A stretch of DNA of 64,000 bases, from NCBI GenBank assembly GCA_012295275.1, contig CM022665.1:8009976-8073975 (forward strand), written 5' to 3'. The position numbers and the translations under genes were made by a program. How positions within the stretch are numbered: the stretch's first letter is position 1; each line of letters starts with the position of its first letter. Below the pieces are notes generated by a model. The model saw only the letters and a list, made by a program, of their open reading frames with translations, made no database searches and was not told the DNA's origin. Of the stretch, positions 32,401 to 43,403 are shown one piece after another. The DNA comes from Chrysomallon squamiferum (lineage: Eukaryota > Mollusca > Gastropoda > Neomphalida > Peltospiridae).

Positions 32401-35400
32401 TTCTTAAATATATTATTTGTATTTAATCAAAGAAAGAAATACATTTAAGAACTATTCTGATATTTAAATGTTTCTTTATTTTGTTATTTTTTAACAGTGA
32501 ATTTTCTCAAGTTGCCAAGTCTCCTTTTTTTCAGCTCAGATGCTCAATTTGAAAGGCATATCTCAGTGAGCAAGAAGCTCCTACAAATTAAACATAAAGC
32601 TTGGTCAAAAACTGTGCACAGAAAGTAAATAAAACACCAGCTCAAATGAGCACTGACAACTGCTGCTCAATGATATTAAAATTTATAACTTGATTAGTTT
32701 TAGGAGGAGACAGACCCAGCTCCAGTAACATCAAACAATCAGTCGAGTGCATGTACTGCTAACACAATTTACAGAGCTTGTCCAATATCAGCTAACCAAA
32801 TATATTTCCACTGTGTGTCTGGAATTCAACAACTGATCTGTATTCAGGTCCAGATTCACATAAGACCAACTCCACTTTCTAATGACTTCAGATGATGATG
32901 ATAGATGGGCAAGAGTCTGCTGATTTTCTTAAGACTTTTACTAATCTGGCTGTACACAAGAACTAATCCAGTACTCTGTATGGATATCTCATTAATTAGG
33001 TGTTGTAACTGAACTGATGAAAATCTTTAGATTCTTTTCTAACATACAACTCCATCTGATGAACTTTACATAGATGTAGTATCTGATTAATCTCTTTATG
33101 TAGATGTTCGCCTTTCTTAATTGATCATAAAACATCTGTTTTATTTATACAGTTTAACTTTTAAAGATACCAGGAATATGCAGATACTGTTTAAACCTTA
33201 GAAATGTTTTGGAATAATTCTAGACAATTAAAGTTAAAGCTAAAAGAATGCCATTATCAAAAGATCAGCCAATACGATACTTCTATCAGAATTTTAAGTT
33301 TTCCCACCAGTTATGTTATTTCAATAAAATTTCATTCAGTAACAGTCAATAATCTCATCAAAATTCATTCTGGTTGCAAATCTAAAGAATAAATGAAATG
33401 TTCATGCTTGCCAATAAGTCCTGATGAAATTGTCATAGGTTAATTTCTAACCATACATCAAAGCCAAAGTGTTTAACATGACCATTAACTTGGCTGTCAG
33501 AAGCATCTCTTAAGTGACACTGAGCTTGATTCCCAAGTTTCCATCTTACAATCATTTGAAACTACCTTCAAATAGCTATACACAGATTTCAAAGTAATGG
33601 AAGAAGTAGAATAATTCCACAGATTCAATTACTTCAGACCAGTCATCTATTTTTTACACAACAGGTCAAATTCATGTGCAACTATCAAATCAAAAGTAAT
33701 TCACTTAACTATTTTTTCCATTCTGCAGATAAACCACTCTCCCTCTTGTCATGTTACTTTAACTTCATTGTTCTTATTTCCCTTTTTAAGGAATTTTTAA
33801 CAAATCACATTAAAAAGCTATGTATTTTTTGCATGCAGGTGTGCATACAGCTATATAAATAAGTGTTTATCCACACACATATAAACAAATATGCATACCC
33901 TGTCTTAAAACCTGTTAATTACACCAAAAATGACACTTTTCTTTAACTTAAATGTTTCTTCCAAAATATAATCTCATTTTTGCAGAATTAATGTAGATAG
34001 TTTACTCTTCAAAAATATCAAAATTTAACTATATATTTATAAATTAGGATAAGGAACAAAGAAAAAATGTAAATATATGATCAGTAACTTTAAAAATATA
34101 TAACTCTATGTTTCTGTAATTCAAATATAATGTATTTTATTTCAGTCATACTGCTGGAAACTATCAGTGTGACAAAAATAAATGTGTTATTGTTTTAGAA
34201 TGGTTAAGAGAAAACCGTGGGAAAAACATGAAAATACAGATGATGATTTCATTTTATTTTTGATGTGAAATTTTTTAAATGACAACAACTTCGTCTTAAA
34301 GTAGAAATGGTTACTGAAGCAATTATAATTTCAAATATAATCATGTGAAAATTCTAATTAATGTGCAGCCACTGTTCTATGAAGTAAAAAAAAATTAATA
34401 TTAATTTTAAAAATGTATAAAATACCTATAAAACTGTATTTATTATGACTCTTGTATGACTAATAGAAAGACTGATAATGAAAGGTGACTAATGGAAAAC
34501 TAAAGAAAAACACCATTAGAACTTTCTGCATGTATTATGTATTTTAGAATGTTGTTATGAAACATTAATGAATGGTACAAACCATTTGAAGATAAAAAAA
34601 TAATATGAAACAGTTGTTTTATTTATTTATGTTTGTACAGCCAATCCCTGTTTTACAAATGGGTTCCATTCTTTAAACATTCTAAAGCTGAATTGCAAAT
34701 TTGAACACATGCATTGAATACATTATGTCTGTACATTTACTGGAACAGTATGGATACACTGTTAATGATTTTATGGTATCCTGTACTGAACCAAAATTAG
34801 TAACAAACTATAGTTCTGTACTGAATACTTAACAGAACATTTTTTTTACTACAGTACAGTTCTTTGTTAATATTTAATGGTTGTCTACAGAGGACATGAG
34901 TAGGCACTGGTATTAGTGAGACGTTTGTAACCACAAGGACTGTCTGCATATTTCTAGGTGGAGGCAGCTGGTTTATCAGGGGGAGGGGGTGTTACTAAAT
35001 TTTTGCTGAACGATGCATTATCTCTTTTTTTTCTTTTTTTTTTTCTTTCACTTTTCTCCCTTCATTTATCTGTTGTTTGTGGGTTGTTTTTCACTCTCTT
35101 TTTTATTTTGTATCCTTGATTAACTACTGCTTTTCACCACTGTGACATTATTCAGAACACACACTGAGACAGAACTAAATATTAACATTTGACTGTCTCT
35201 AGTAAATACTTAGTGATTAAACTGAAAACTATGTTCTTTTAGCCCCCAAACAAACACTAGTTCAACAGAAAACAGCCTGACATTGCCATGGTAACAAGTA
35301 GATTTTGAAGATCAATAACTAATACATACAAAATGAATCTATGTCTAGTTGTGAGTGAATTCATTTACAACAAACAGATTCTTTCAGAGTGAAATGAAAC

Positions 35401-38400
35401 ATGTTAAAAAACAAGATTAAAAACCTTGAAGAATGAAAGAACACACCGAATCAATCACTGCAATTTGGCTGAAAGTGTTTTCCAATGGAATTAGTGTGAA
35501 CAAAGATTTTTTTACAAGGACCATCATTATTTAGAATTGGCTTCTAATGCATATGTATTGAGGATAAAAATTGTATTACATGAGCAACAGAAATGCATCA
35601 CAGTGTTTAATTTAACAATAAATTATAAAGACTGAGCAACAAAAGAATATAATCTTCATAATATCAGAGAAGGAAAAGAAATCTGTACAAAAGCAAAATA
35701 AATGACATAAAGAAAAGAGTTTCAAAAGATATTTAAAAGATATTTCATCTAATAAAGAACACATTTTAGTATAAAAACCAAAATGACTGCAATTGCCCTA
35801 GCAGTACTCACAGAAATCTATTGCAGTTTTTTCATTTTTATGTATAACTAGAACTTGCCAATCACAATTTAACAAAGTTATCTATAATCCAAATATTTAT
35901 TCCCTGTAATATGATTTAATGTGAAAGAGAAGTTATTTTTTTAAATTATTTTTTAACTACTTTCATTTGGAACAACAATTGTTAACATATCAACAAAAAT
36001 TGGAACCACTAATCAGAAATATTATAAACCAGTGGGAACAATGTTTTTGTAACTGGAACAAGCCAATCACAACTTAACAAAGTTATCTGTAATCCAAATA
36101 TTTATTCCCTGTAACATGATTTAATGTAAAAGAGAAGTATTTTTTATTTTTATTTTAACTATTTTCTTTTGGAACAACAATTGTTAACATATTAACAAAA
36201 ATCAGAACCACTAATCAGAAATTTTATAAACCAGTGGGAACAGTGTTTTTATAATGTATTATAGTGGTATTAAAATAAATTAAAAAAATAGAAATATTTA
36301 ACAGCTAAAGCCAATACAAAATGATTTTCCAGAGATAATTTGCTGGCTAAGATAATCACAATTAAAACAAAAGCTTGATGTAAAGAAATAAACAACAACA
36401 ACAGAACACTATAATGTTTCATAATAAAAGTTTTAAATAATAAAAATAACTAGTAATGTAAAATAAGAACGATAATATAAAATCTGCCAAATTAATTAAT
36501 CTGTGTAACTTTATGATACTACCAGTGCAGCAGAAGTCACACAGCTGTGTATTTATCATATGCTACAAGTTCAATTAGTCACTGGGGAATCTCTACTAGC
36601 TCACAACCCATACTCAATTCTGCATCAAACAACACCTCACATTAATTTAATGGATTGTCTAAAAGAGCGTCTTTTCAACAATGAAACCAACAAAGACATG
36701 TTCTGATAATACAAAATGATCATTTCAGTTACAACTACAGGTATATCTATTGCATAATCTTTCCCATGACTGTAGCACAGAGAAATATTTCTCAGAGCTT
36801 GAAATATGCTTCTATAAACCAGAGGTTCAAGTTGAAGTATGACTTATTTACCCTGAATGTTTGTGTATCATTTAGATGTCAGCTACAAAGAGAGTACTGT
36901 GCATGTACCTATCCCCATTTAGTTTCTAGTACCACTTCCACTAATCAGCATTAGCAGTGACTAAAAGTAATTCATTTCAGATTGAGATACAATATTAAGA
37001 TGTGAATATGAATTAATTACTGGTTATCAACGCAAGTAAATGGTTATCAGGTGTCAAAACATTATGTTATTGTATAAAATATTCATGAAAGGACACTCAC
37101 CAACCTGACATCATGCATTAAAGACAGCAGCAGTGGATATTTATATGCAATTTGCTATACAAAGGAAAACATAAACCATGATCTTTAATTTAAATATTTT
37201 AAAATATCTTAGGTTTGTGTGTAACAAAAGTTTTTAACAGCTTGCACATTTTTTTTCATCTAGACTTCAGCATGTATTTATTATTAAATATGTTAAGTAT
37301 TTTTACTATTTTTTTATTTTATTTTTTTTTGGTGGGGGAGGGTAGTGTTTTTATTTGCTATGAATCAAACAAACGTCTTTAAGTTATATATGTTTTGACT
37401 TGGCAGGATGTTATAGGGATTGTCGAATGTAGTGCTTCTGCTGAATTTATACATTTTATATTATTTCTATCTTAAGTCAGTTATAAATAACATAAATATC
37501 AGTTTTAACAAATTTCAAGTGATATTTCTTGAAAGTTTTCACATCAGACAGCATTATTCATATCAGAATCTGAAAAAAAAATTGGCTTCAGTAAAAAGAA
37601 AAAAATAGTTTAACTGACATATAATCTGACAGTTTTGTGTCAACTCTAGCACTAATTATATTGCTAAAATAAAATATGTCAAATGAAACTGATCAACTGA
37701 CAGCCAGGTGCCAATTACACATATTTCCAAACAAGTTTTCTTAAGGCAATCTCAGTAGACCAGAAAACCTGTCAAAATTCAGTGTGAATTCTGTTGATAT
37801 GATTTCCTCCGAGACATACATACAGTTCATTCCAGCCGAATGAAACTTTAGCACCAACTTCAGAACTGTGTCTTGAATTAAATTATGCAAAATGATGGCC
37901 AACTAAATGAAAAGAGGTCTGGGCAAAAGAATTAATAAAGTACAATAAATTTTTACAAAATCTAAAAACCAGTTTCTCTTCAGAAATAATATTACACACA
38001 CATACAAACACTTCTACCCTTCTAATATAACAGAAAAAAATTAAAAGCATAAAAAAAATAGAAAAGCAAAGAAAAGAAATTTAAAAGTGTGATTGTTTCA
38101 GTAATATAAAAAATAATTTTATCTCAGTACAAGAAAATACTTATTCAAAGTTTAGCCATACATAGGATGAAACATTTAATCAAGAAGCTGTATAAAGTTA
38201 TCAAAGTATTATAATTAAAATCTAGAATAAGGGGGGAAGAAGAAAAAAAAATGACACAGATAGATATTCCCTGAATGCATTCTAGTCTCATTGCTTTCAG
38301 AGCCAGTCTGAAAGAGATAATCAGGTTTTGGTAACACAACTGCCATTAACCAAAACAAATTGCATTATTTAATCATTGCAGTAGATTCATCTTCGCAATC

Positions 38401-41400
38401 ATTCAAGGCAAAGACTTTATCATTATGAATGACATAAAGTTTACCATTGCAACAGGATGAAGACAGTATTTGTCTATTCGTGGTTGTCTGCAATCAACAG
38501 AAAATGGACCAAAACAACTGATTTAACTGCCTAATGGTCAGCCACCATAAACTCTCAGGACAATAATTGCAGAGTCATCTTTGCAACAAAGCTGACCAAT
38601 CCCACAATCCAAACTTGGCCATTTCCATACATCATCAAATTGATTGTCCACATAGGACCCTTTAAACCAAGGGATCTAAAATGAATGCATTCGTAATGGA
38701 GTCTACACATTGGGAATTGGAAAGAACAAATTGAGCAGAAATTACTTTCTTTTGTACCCAATACACTACTTGAAAGAATTTGCAGATTTATCAAAGTTAT
38801 TTAACTACTTTATTTATAGAATACATTCATTTCTAAAACTTAGACATTAATATCTGCATAAAAATGATTACTTGATTGGATTGTGACAAATATATTACAA
38901 TGAATAAGACAGTAAAAGCAATTCAAAAGAAGTAAATATACAGTATATAAATTTATAAACAGTAACACACAATAACATCAAAAAATTGGGAATAATTTAT
39001 CTTTATGTAATATTTGTATTAAGCACTCTCAAGTTATTTTTCTTTTTTAAAATCTTGATTTAGGTATTTTTTATCATTTAATTTCTTTTATTTATTTGTT
39101 TTTTTGTGGGTGGTTTTGGTTTTTTTTTATAGTGTTACCCATTTATATGAATCTACTTTCATTAATATGTACATATGTTGGAACAAACAGGTAATCATAC
39201 AAAATTCCTTATGTGTATTATTATTATTATTTAGGGTGACATATCATTACTTGTAACTAAATACTACAATAAAATAATACTTTTACAAAATATCAGAATG
39301 CCACCATTTTAACCTTTTATGAAGATAATGATGTCATCATCACATAAACTCTGGATTAACAGCTCTACTTTTCTGACATGGTGCCTGGATATTTTCTTCT
39401 GTAATCTTTTATACTTAAGACCACACAGAAGAATGCAGCAAATATCTTAGACTATTTCTTCATATGTTCACAAGTAGACTTTAATACACATTAATATATT
39501 TATACACAGGGCTATTAGTTCTGTTGAGAACTCTTAACATAATTCATAAAATGTATTTTATTAACTAACAGAGTAATCTTCTTTTTATTTTTGGACATGA
39601 TGCAAACCATTTGTTTTAAAATAACTGACAAGAAACAAACCATAAAATTTATCATTTTTCATGTCACAATGTAACCAGGAATAAATAACACTAATAAAAA
39701 AATATTTAAAAACAAGAAAGATACATTTTTTTTTTTTTTTTTTTTTTGGATGTAATGTTATAATAATTGTAAGTCTGCTGTTCATGAAGGTATCAAATAA
39801 AGAAAATAAAGAATAAAAATGTAGTTGATAAAAATGTATTTCAATTATCATGTAAAAACTAATATTACTGACAAACAAGACAGATATCATATTTTATGAT
39901 CTGTAACTGTTATGATCATGAATATTTCATGTAGTGGGAATTGTTTTCTCAACAGAGTAAAAGCAGATACTCTTCACTGTCCTAACTTTCTTCGGGGTGT
40001 ATATAAGTAATCTATGCACATGTGGGTGAGACATACTGCTATCAGTTAGATGGGTATTTGATGTTGTCATATTATTTATTTATTTATTTATTATTATTAT
40101 TATTTTTTTTTTTAAGAAGAAGAAAGTGAAAAAGAAAACATGGGTTAATTCTTTTCATTACTGAATTTATTCTGTGTAATTATTTCACTATTTATTTATT
40201 ACTTCTTATTACTCATTTGTATGATACTGAAGAAAATATATATATATATATATTTTTTTTGTTTGTTGGTTATATCTATAAAATTGTAATATGTCAAAAA
40301 GTTCAGTGTACATTAATAACATTTCAAGGCTAAAAATAATAAATACACATGCTAAAAGATAAGAGAAGGAGAAATGATCAATAAAATGACGATAGTGTTT
40401 ATCTTGAATGAAAAATAATACCAGGACTTGGATATGCTGAAGTTCCTACATCCTATGATGTTGCTGTGACTTTACCTGCTAACCATCAATATTTAAGAAT
40501 TTATTCAAGTGGTACTGGCAATATCCACAATGCTATTCCTGCTGGCTGCCTGATCACCAAGGATAGTGGTTCAGATTGCTTCCGGAGACATGTGATGTGT
40601 TCTGTACAGCAGTAGCAATCTAATTAACCTGATATCATATCAACCATTAATATTTTGTCCATTATTTCATCCACATCTTAACTAATATCCTCTTAGAGAA
40701 TTACAGTATATTCTTGATATCTTTATTGGAATATGTGGTTAACAGAGTTATTTGGTGTCTTGTTGAGAAATTATATTCATGATCATGGACATGAAAAAGA
40801 ACACACACACACACACACAACAATGTAATTAATCAACTATTAAACAGTACACAGTGTGGAACTGCCTGACATAGATAAAGAAAAATATAGATTTTCATCT
40901 ATCAGTTATCAAATGACAAATAACTATACCAACAATGATCAGCCATCTTTGTGTTATTTATAAATAGATAATAATGATTTTTTGGCATATAATCAGCGGT
41001 TATTATTTCTACAGCATCTTGTTAATATCATATTAAATCATGTTCATGTAACTGAATAGAAATTACATGACAATTGTGTTATACAGCATCTTTCCATTCT
41101 GTCAAATTATCATAAGTTTGTTACAGAATTGATAAATCTACCGCAAATTACATTCTGTTCTTTAATTACTGTCCAATTTCCATCAGATCATGTGAAGCAA
41201 TTGTATGAATAATTCATATGAAACAAAGTTTATGCCCCAGACAGCATGTATAATAATACTGCTTTAAAGCCAAGTGTACTCTTTTTTCTTTTCTTTTTCA
41301 TTTTCTTTATTTATTTATTTATTTATTTATTACTTTTTCTTTTTTCTTCTTCTTTTTTAATGATTTTAAGATGTAATAAATAAAATATGCATTTTTGTTA

Positions 41401-43403
41401 TTTATTTATTTACATGGACTGATCCAGGATTTAGAAAAGGTGTGATATTATCAATAACGATCATAAAAATAAATATATAAATTATATAAAATCAGTCAAC
41501 AAAAAGAAAAAGGAAGATATAAACATTTATTTTTTTATTTAGGAGGGTTTGAAATGTTGTATATTCAACAATGTCTTGATGTTATCTTTACTTATTATTA
41601 ATTCTATTGTGGCTGATTATTCTCCTTTTTATGAGCTTAATTGATGGATTTTAGGCAAAATATTTAAAGATTAATAGTTAAAACAAAACCTCAGTTATAC
41701 AAGTTATTGCCAGTAATTATTTCTTTTGTTTGCCTTTTACACATTCTAATCATGTAAAAAATGTTAACTAAAAAGTAAAATTCTGATATTGTGGTGTATA
41801 ATGCAATTCTAAATGCAAACTTAATTATCAGTCTAAAAATAACACAAATTAAAAAACAAATCAGAATAAAAATTATGCCATATTTCTGTGAAGGCCATGA
41901 AAATTTAAATTTTAAAAATGCACAAGGCTTTTCTCCATTTTTTTAATATTCGTTATTTATTACTGACATATTATTTTCATAGTAGATTCAAGTGCAAATG
42001 AGGCCTTTAACATACTTTTGAAAGTGGAATATAAACTACTGAAAAACTGTAATTTAATTTTAATTGAATCAATGCCTCCTTTATGTTGGTGAGATCATGG
42101 TAGTCATGATTGAAAGATGACTTATCACATGAAATCAACTGGAAATCAGTAAATACATTGTGCGGGAGATGAAGTTTTCCACTAGCTGATTCAATGAGCC
42201 GAAACTGAAGGACCAATAATATCGTTCGCACATCATGGAAGAATTCGTTAATTCTCGTCAAAGTTTGGAAAATACAGCTTCCCGCTTAAGGATTCAATGC
42301 TCTATGGAGCTAGACTTTAGAATTTATTATGGCAATAGCAATTTTGGTGAAAAAGGCCTTACCACTGTTGATAATTTGGAACTTTAATTTGTGTGATGAT
42401 CATTAAGGGCTTTTTTTTTGTTTGTATGCAAATAATGAAAAATTTTGGCAGTACTTTTCAAGACAAGCAGGTGGTGGATGCAATTCTATAATTTTCTTTC
42501 TCATGTCCTTTGATTACTCCATAATTTATCTTCTGAAGACATTACTAGCATATATGACAATTTCAAAACCATGTCAAATGCGACTTATTATATTCACAGG
42601 CCAATGCATATTCAGTACTGCTTAAGAAGAAAATTTAGAAAAAAAAGAAGTTTTTTTTATCAATTTATTCCAGATGGTTAAGCAATTTCTTTACACAACT
42701 GATATTGATTTTTGTTTTTATTGTTGTATTTTTTTTGGTTCGCTTTTTTTTTTTTTTTTGCTTTTGTTTGTTTCTTTTTTCTCTTTTTTTTTTGAAATTG
42801 TTTATCACTTGTTAATGGATTCAACAAAGCAGTTACATTCTATTTTGACTAAAATGTGTAGGCTTATTTCTTTGTTCAATTAGCTAATTATATTAATTCT
42901 TAGTTCTCAGATATATTTAAATTAAAATTCATTCACATTTAGAGACAATAAATAACATTTATATTATTAATAATAACTGACTATGCACATATTTTTAAAC
43001 ATATTAAATATACTTTAAAGCACTTAAAAATTACAAATATATTGTTAAATACAGATAGCTGGGGGTTTTTTTGTCAGTTTTAATATATTTTTACAGTACT
43101 ATTTATGTTATTTATTGGGTTTTAACTAGTGGTTATACATACCTCACTGCGATGTCCTCGTAAATTAAAATTTGACCGAGGTGGAGCATCATACTTGTGA
43201 CAATGACTAGTGGTGAAAGTTACCCCAACAACACCTTTAGCATTGCCACTGGCCAGCCAGCCCTCCATGTAATACTGAGATCTGTTGAGCTTCCACCCTC
43301 CTCCTTCATCTGGCAGCCCATCAGGCACTTTCCCCATCCATGAAAGACACTGTATAGTGGAATCCGTGCGCGATGATGTCGTCTGTTCAAAATGAACGTG
43401 CAT
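914..43403 (-). CDS. TULP4: Tubby-related protein 4 (TULP4-like), 11 coding exons, 3' end outside the window
   Basis: Spliced in order the exons are 43143-43403, 30290-30418, 29147-29311, 28717-28888, 25887-25997, 22712-22854, 20764-20991, 19762-19993, 15355-15539, 3320-3554 and 914-2118. All borders are GT..AG and all phases match, giving 1022 codons without a stop. The product has WD40-type repeats in about residues 10-345, a SOCS box at about 362-400 (LQFLCQRVV, then LPLP), and tubby-domain sequence in 404-480 (LYLEYLGGLIPLLKGKRASK) and 543-620 (SNIWGTKFQIVG, KTSLLHLQPRQM). A low-complexity polar linker follows. The domain order and these motifs match vertebrate TULP4 closely. In that family the SOCS box is expected to recruit elongin B/C and cullin 5, so a ubiquitin-ligase adaptor role is inferred. 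The start at 43403 is the first in-frame ATG after an in-frame TAA at about 43445. The last tubby segment of the family is not in the window, so the gene must continue past position 1. Confidence 0.93.
2181..2208. repeat. (AAT)n microsatellite
   Basis: About nine perfect units, located roughly 60 bp from the exon 11 acceptor of the TULP4-like gene. Confidence 0.95.
2410..2570. repeat. Degenerate minisatellite, unit about 50 bp
   Basis: The ordered words AACAG, ACATTACAG, ACT, TAAAGA, CTA, ACATTACT recur two to three times with drift. Confidence 0.5.
3253..3290. repeat. (AAAC)n/(AAAT)n microsatellite
   Basis: About seven AAAC units, then three AAAT units, about 30 bp from the exon 10 donor. 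Confidence 0.95.
3320..3554 (-). CDS. TULP4: TULP4-like coding exon 10 (middle of tubby domain)
   Basis: 235 nt, phase 0 to phase 1 (residues 543-621). It has VTSNIWGTKFQIVG, LLGHVVYKTSLLHLQPRQMT and FSEDEDDS, all near-identical in type to vertebrate TULP4. The acceptor is TTTCAG|AGC and the donor CAT|GTGAGT. Confidence 0.94.
3792..3897. repeat. (TC)n(AC)n composite microsatellite
   Basis: A short TC run followed by interrupted AC repeats over about 100 bp. The histidine/threonine ORF that it produces is an artefact. Confidence 0.95.
10477..10561. repeat. Two-copy 42 bp tandem repeat
   Basis: GATATTCCAAACTATTGGTA and the following 22 bases are repeated immediately with two or three differences. 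Confidence 0.85.
15241..15343. repeat. (TC)38 and (TG)11 composite microsatellite
   Basis: A perfect TC run followed by TTTT and a TG run. It ends about 10 bp before the exon 9 donor of the TULP4-like gene. Confidence 0.97.
15355..15539 (-). CDS. TULP4: TULP4-like coding exon 9 (acidic/basic insert in the tubby domain)
   Basis: 185 nt, phase 1 to phase 0 (residues 481-542). It has an acidic Ser/Asp run (HNDDSSNTESDTD), then a basic run (RMQRKRRQKHFR), in the large insertion that separates the two tubby segments in TULP4. The donor GAG|GTACTA lies only about 10 bp from a 100 bp dinucleotide repeat in the intron. Confidence 0.85.
15540..19761 (-). other. TULP4-like 4.2 kb intron
   Basis: A-rich tracts (15764-15797, 16083-16110, 17463-17520) and an (ATT)n run near 17250. 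The parts at 16,900-17,220 and 18,440-18,800 are less A+T-rich and more complex. They may be old transposon remnants, but I recognise no family. Confidence 0.6.
17463..17530. repeat. A-rich tract with AAT units
   Basis: Almost pure A with scattered T, ending in (AAT)n. It may be an old retrotransposon tail or simple-sequence expansion. Confidence 0.8.
19762..19993 (-). CDS. TULP4: TULP4-like coding exon 8 (start of tubby domain)
   Basis: 232 nt, phase 0 to phase 1 (residues 404-481). It holds YIPDPFKLREFVS, YTLYLEYLGG, IPLLKGKRASKLRPDFVIYD, the first strands of the tubby domain as found in TULP4. The acceptor is TTTCAG|AGC and the donor CGAG|GTTAGT. Confidence 0.93.
20526..20581. repeat. Two-copy tandem repeat of about 30 bp
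   Basis: The words TTTTTATTTTTGAAAAGC and ATTATTATTTT occur twice in a row in the intron just beyond the exon 7 donor. Confidence 0.7.
20764..20991 (-). CDS. TULP4: TULP4-like coding exon 7 (last WD blade and SOCS box)
   Basis: 76 codons (residues 328-403). It begins PLTALTWGHNDRRLFMAAG, the final WD-type blade. A SOCS box follows: the BC-box-like LQFLCQRVVKKVV (363-375) and LPLP (384-387), where the cullin-5 box is expected. The acceptor is TTTTTCAG|GG and the donor AAA|GTAAGC, both phase 0. Confidence 0.93.
21896..21933. repeat. (TG)n microsatellite
   Basis: About 18 perfect units in the intron between exons 6 and 7. Confidence 0.95.
22712..22854 (-). CDS. TULP4: TULP4-like coding exon 6 (WD40 region)
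   Basis: 143 nt, phase 1 to phase 0 (residues 280-327). It reads GLKMDWSNCGEYLAVAGF, then ELHFYSKEGKLKHW, a WD-type blade. The acceptor is GTTTCAG|GT and the donor CAG|GTCAGA. The interior is more conserved-looking and less A+T-rich than the flanks. Confidence 0.92.
25090..25134. repeat. (ATT)n microsatellite
   Basis: About fifteen perfect units. Confidence 0.95.
25887..25997 (-). CDS. TULP4: TULP4-like coding exon 5 (WD40 region)
   Basis: 111 nt, phase 1 to phase 1 (residues 243-280), with MLAVSFKYGDVFLLNSYDDV, matching the family's VSF..GD..L.N.YDD motif. The acceptor is TTTTTCAG|CA and the donor ACAG|GTATGA. Confidence 0.9.
28531..28620. repeat. (AG)n/(GGGAGA)n microsatellite
   Basis: GGGAGA units grade into a perfect AG run of about 30 units. 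It is about 100 bp from the exon 4 donor. Confidence 0.95.
28717..28888 (-). CDS. TULP4: TULP4-like coding exon 4 (WD40 region)
   Basis: 172 nt from phase 0 to phase 1 (about residues 186-243). It contains VMFGTTDGQIIVMSSTG and MEISSMAWS, a WD-type strand pair, then an acidic loop (EEAEFTDENN) where vertebrate TULP4 also has an acidic insertion. The acceptor is TTCAG|GTG and the donor CAAG|GTGAGT. Confidence 0.92.
29147..29311 (-). CDS. TULP4: TULP4-like coding exon 3 (WD40 region)
   Basis: There are 55 codons (residues 131-185) containing VTDFAWSHDGRMALICYRDG and GSVAGQRYW, one of the most conserved stretches of the family. The acceptor is GAAG|GTG and the donor AAG|GTTAGT, both phase 0. 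Confidence 0.95.
29388..29474. repeat. (AAT)n-(ATT)n palindromic microsatellite
   Basis: About ten AAT units are joined directly to about fifteen ATT units, so the two arms are perfectly self-complementary. It lies 77 bp upstream of the exon 3 acceptor. Confidence 0.95.
30290..30418 (-). CDS. TULP4: TULP4-like coding exon 2 (WD40 region)
   Basis: There are 43 codons (residues 88-130) including TILVRWNEPYQKLATCD and VIFVWIKHEGRWSIELINDR, typical of the first WD-type blades of TULP4. The acceptor is TTGCAG|ACT and the donor CAG|GTATAT; both ends are phase 0. It follows the 12.7 kb intron at 30419-43142. Confidence 0.92.
34636..34946. mobile_element. Probable decayed miniature inverted-repeat element
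   Basis: The left end ACAGCCAATCCCTGTTTTAC and the complement of the right end, AGACAGTCCTTGTGGTTACA, share an imperfect inverted repeat continuing into ACAAATG/ACAAACG. The interior has repeated TACTGAA/TACAGTA words. It lies inside the 12.7 kb TULP4-like intron. Confidence 0.4.
35846..36258. repeat. Tandem duplication, unit about 205 bp
   Basis: The segment starting GCCAATCACA.TTAACAAAG is repeated with an offset of 205 bp and ends near CCAGTGGGAACA in both copies. The copies differ at a modest number of positions, which points to an old local duplication. Confidence 0.85.

Larger units (their letters stand above)
30419..43142 (-). other. TULP4-like 12.7 kb intron
   Basis: The longest intron that can be delimited. 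It contains a probable miniature inverted-repeat element (34636-34946), a 205 bp tandem duplication (35846-36258) and poly-T tracts (30663-30690, 39727-39747). No coding exon could be supported inside it. Confidence 0.7.
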
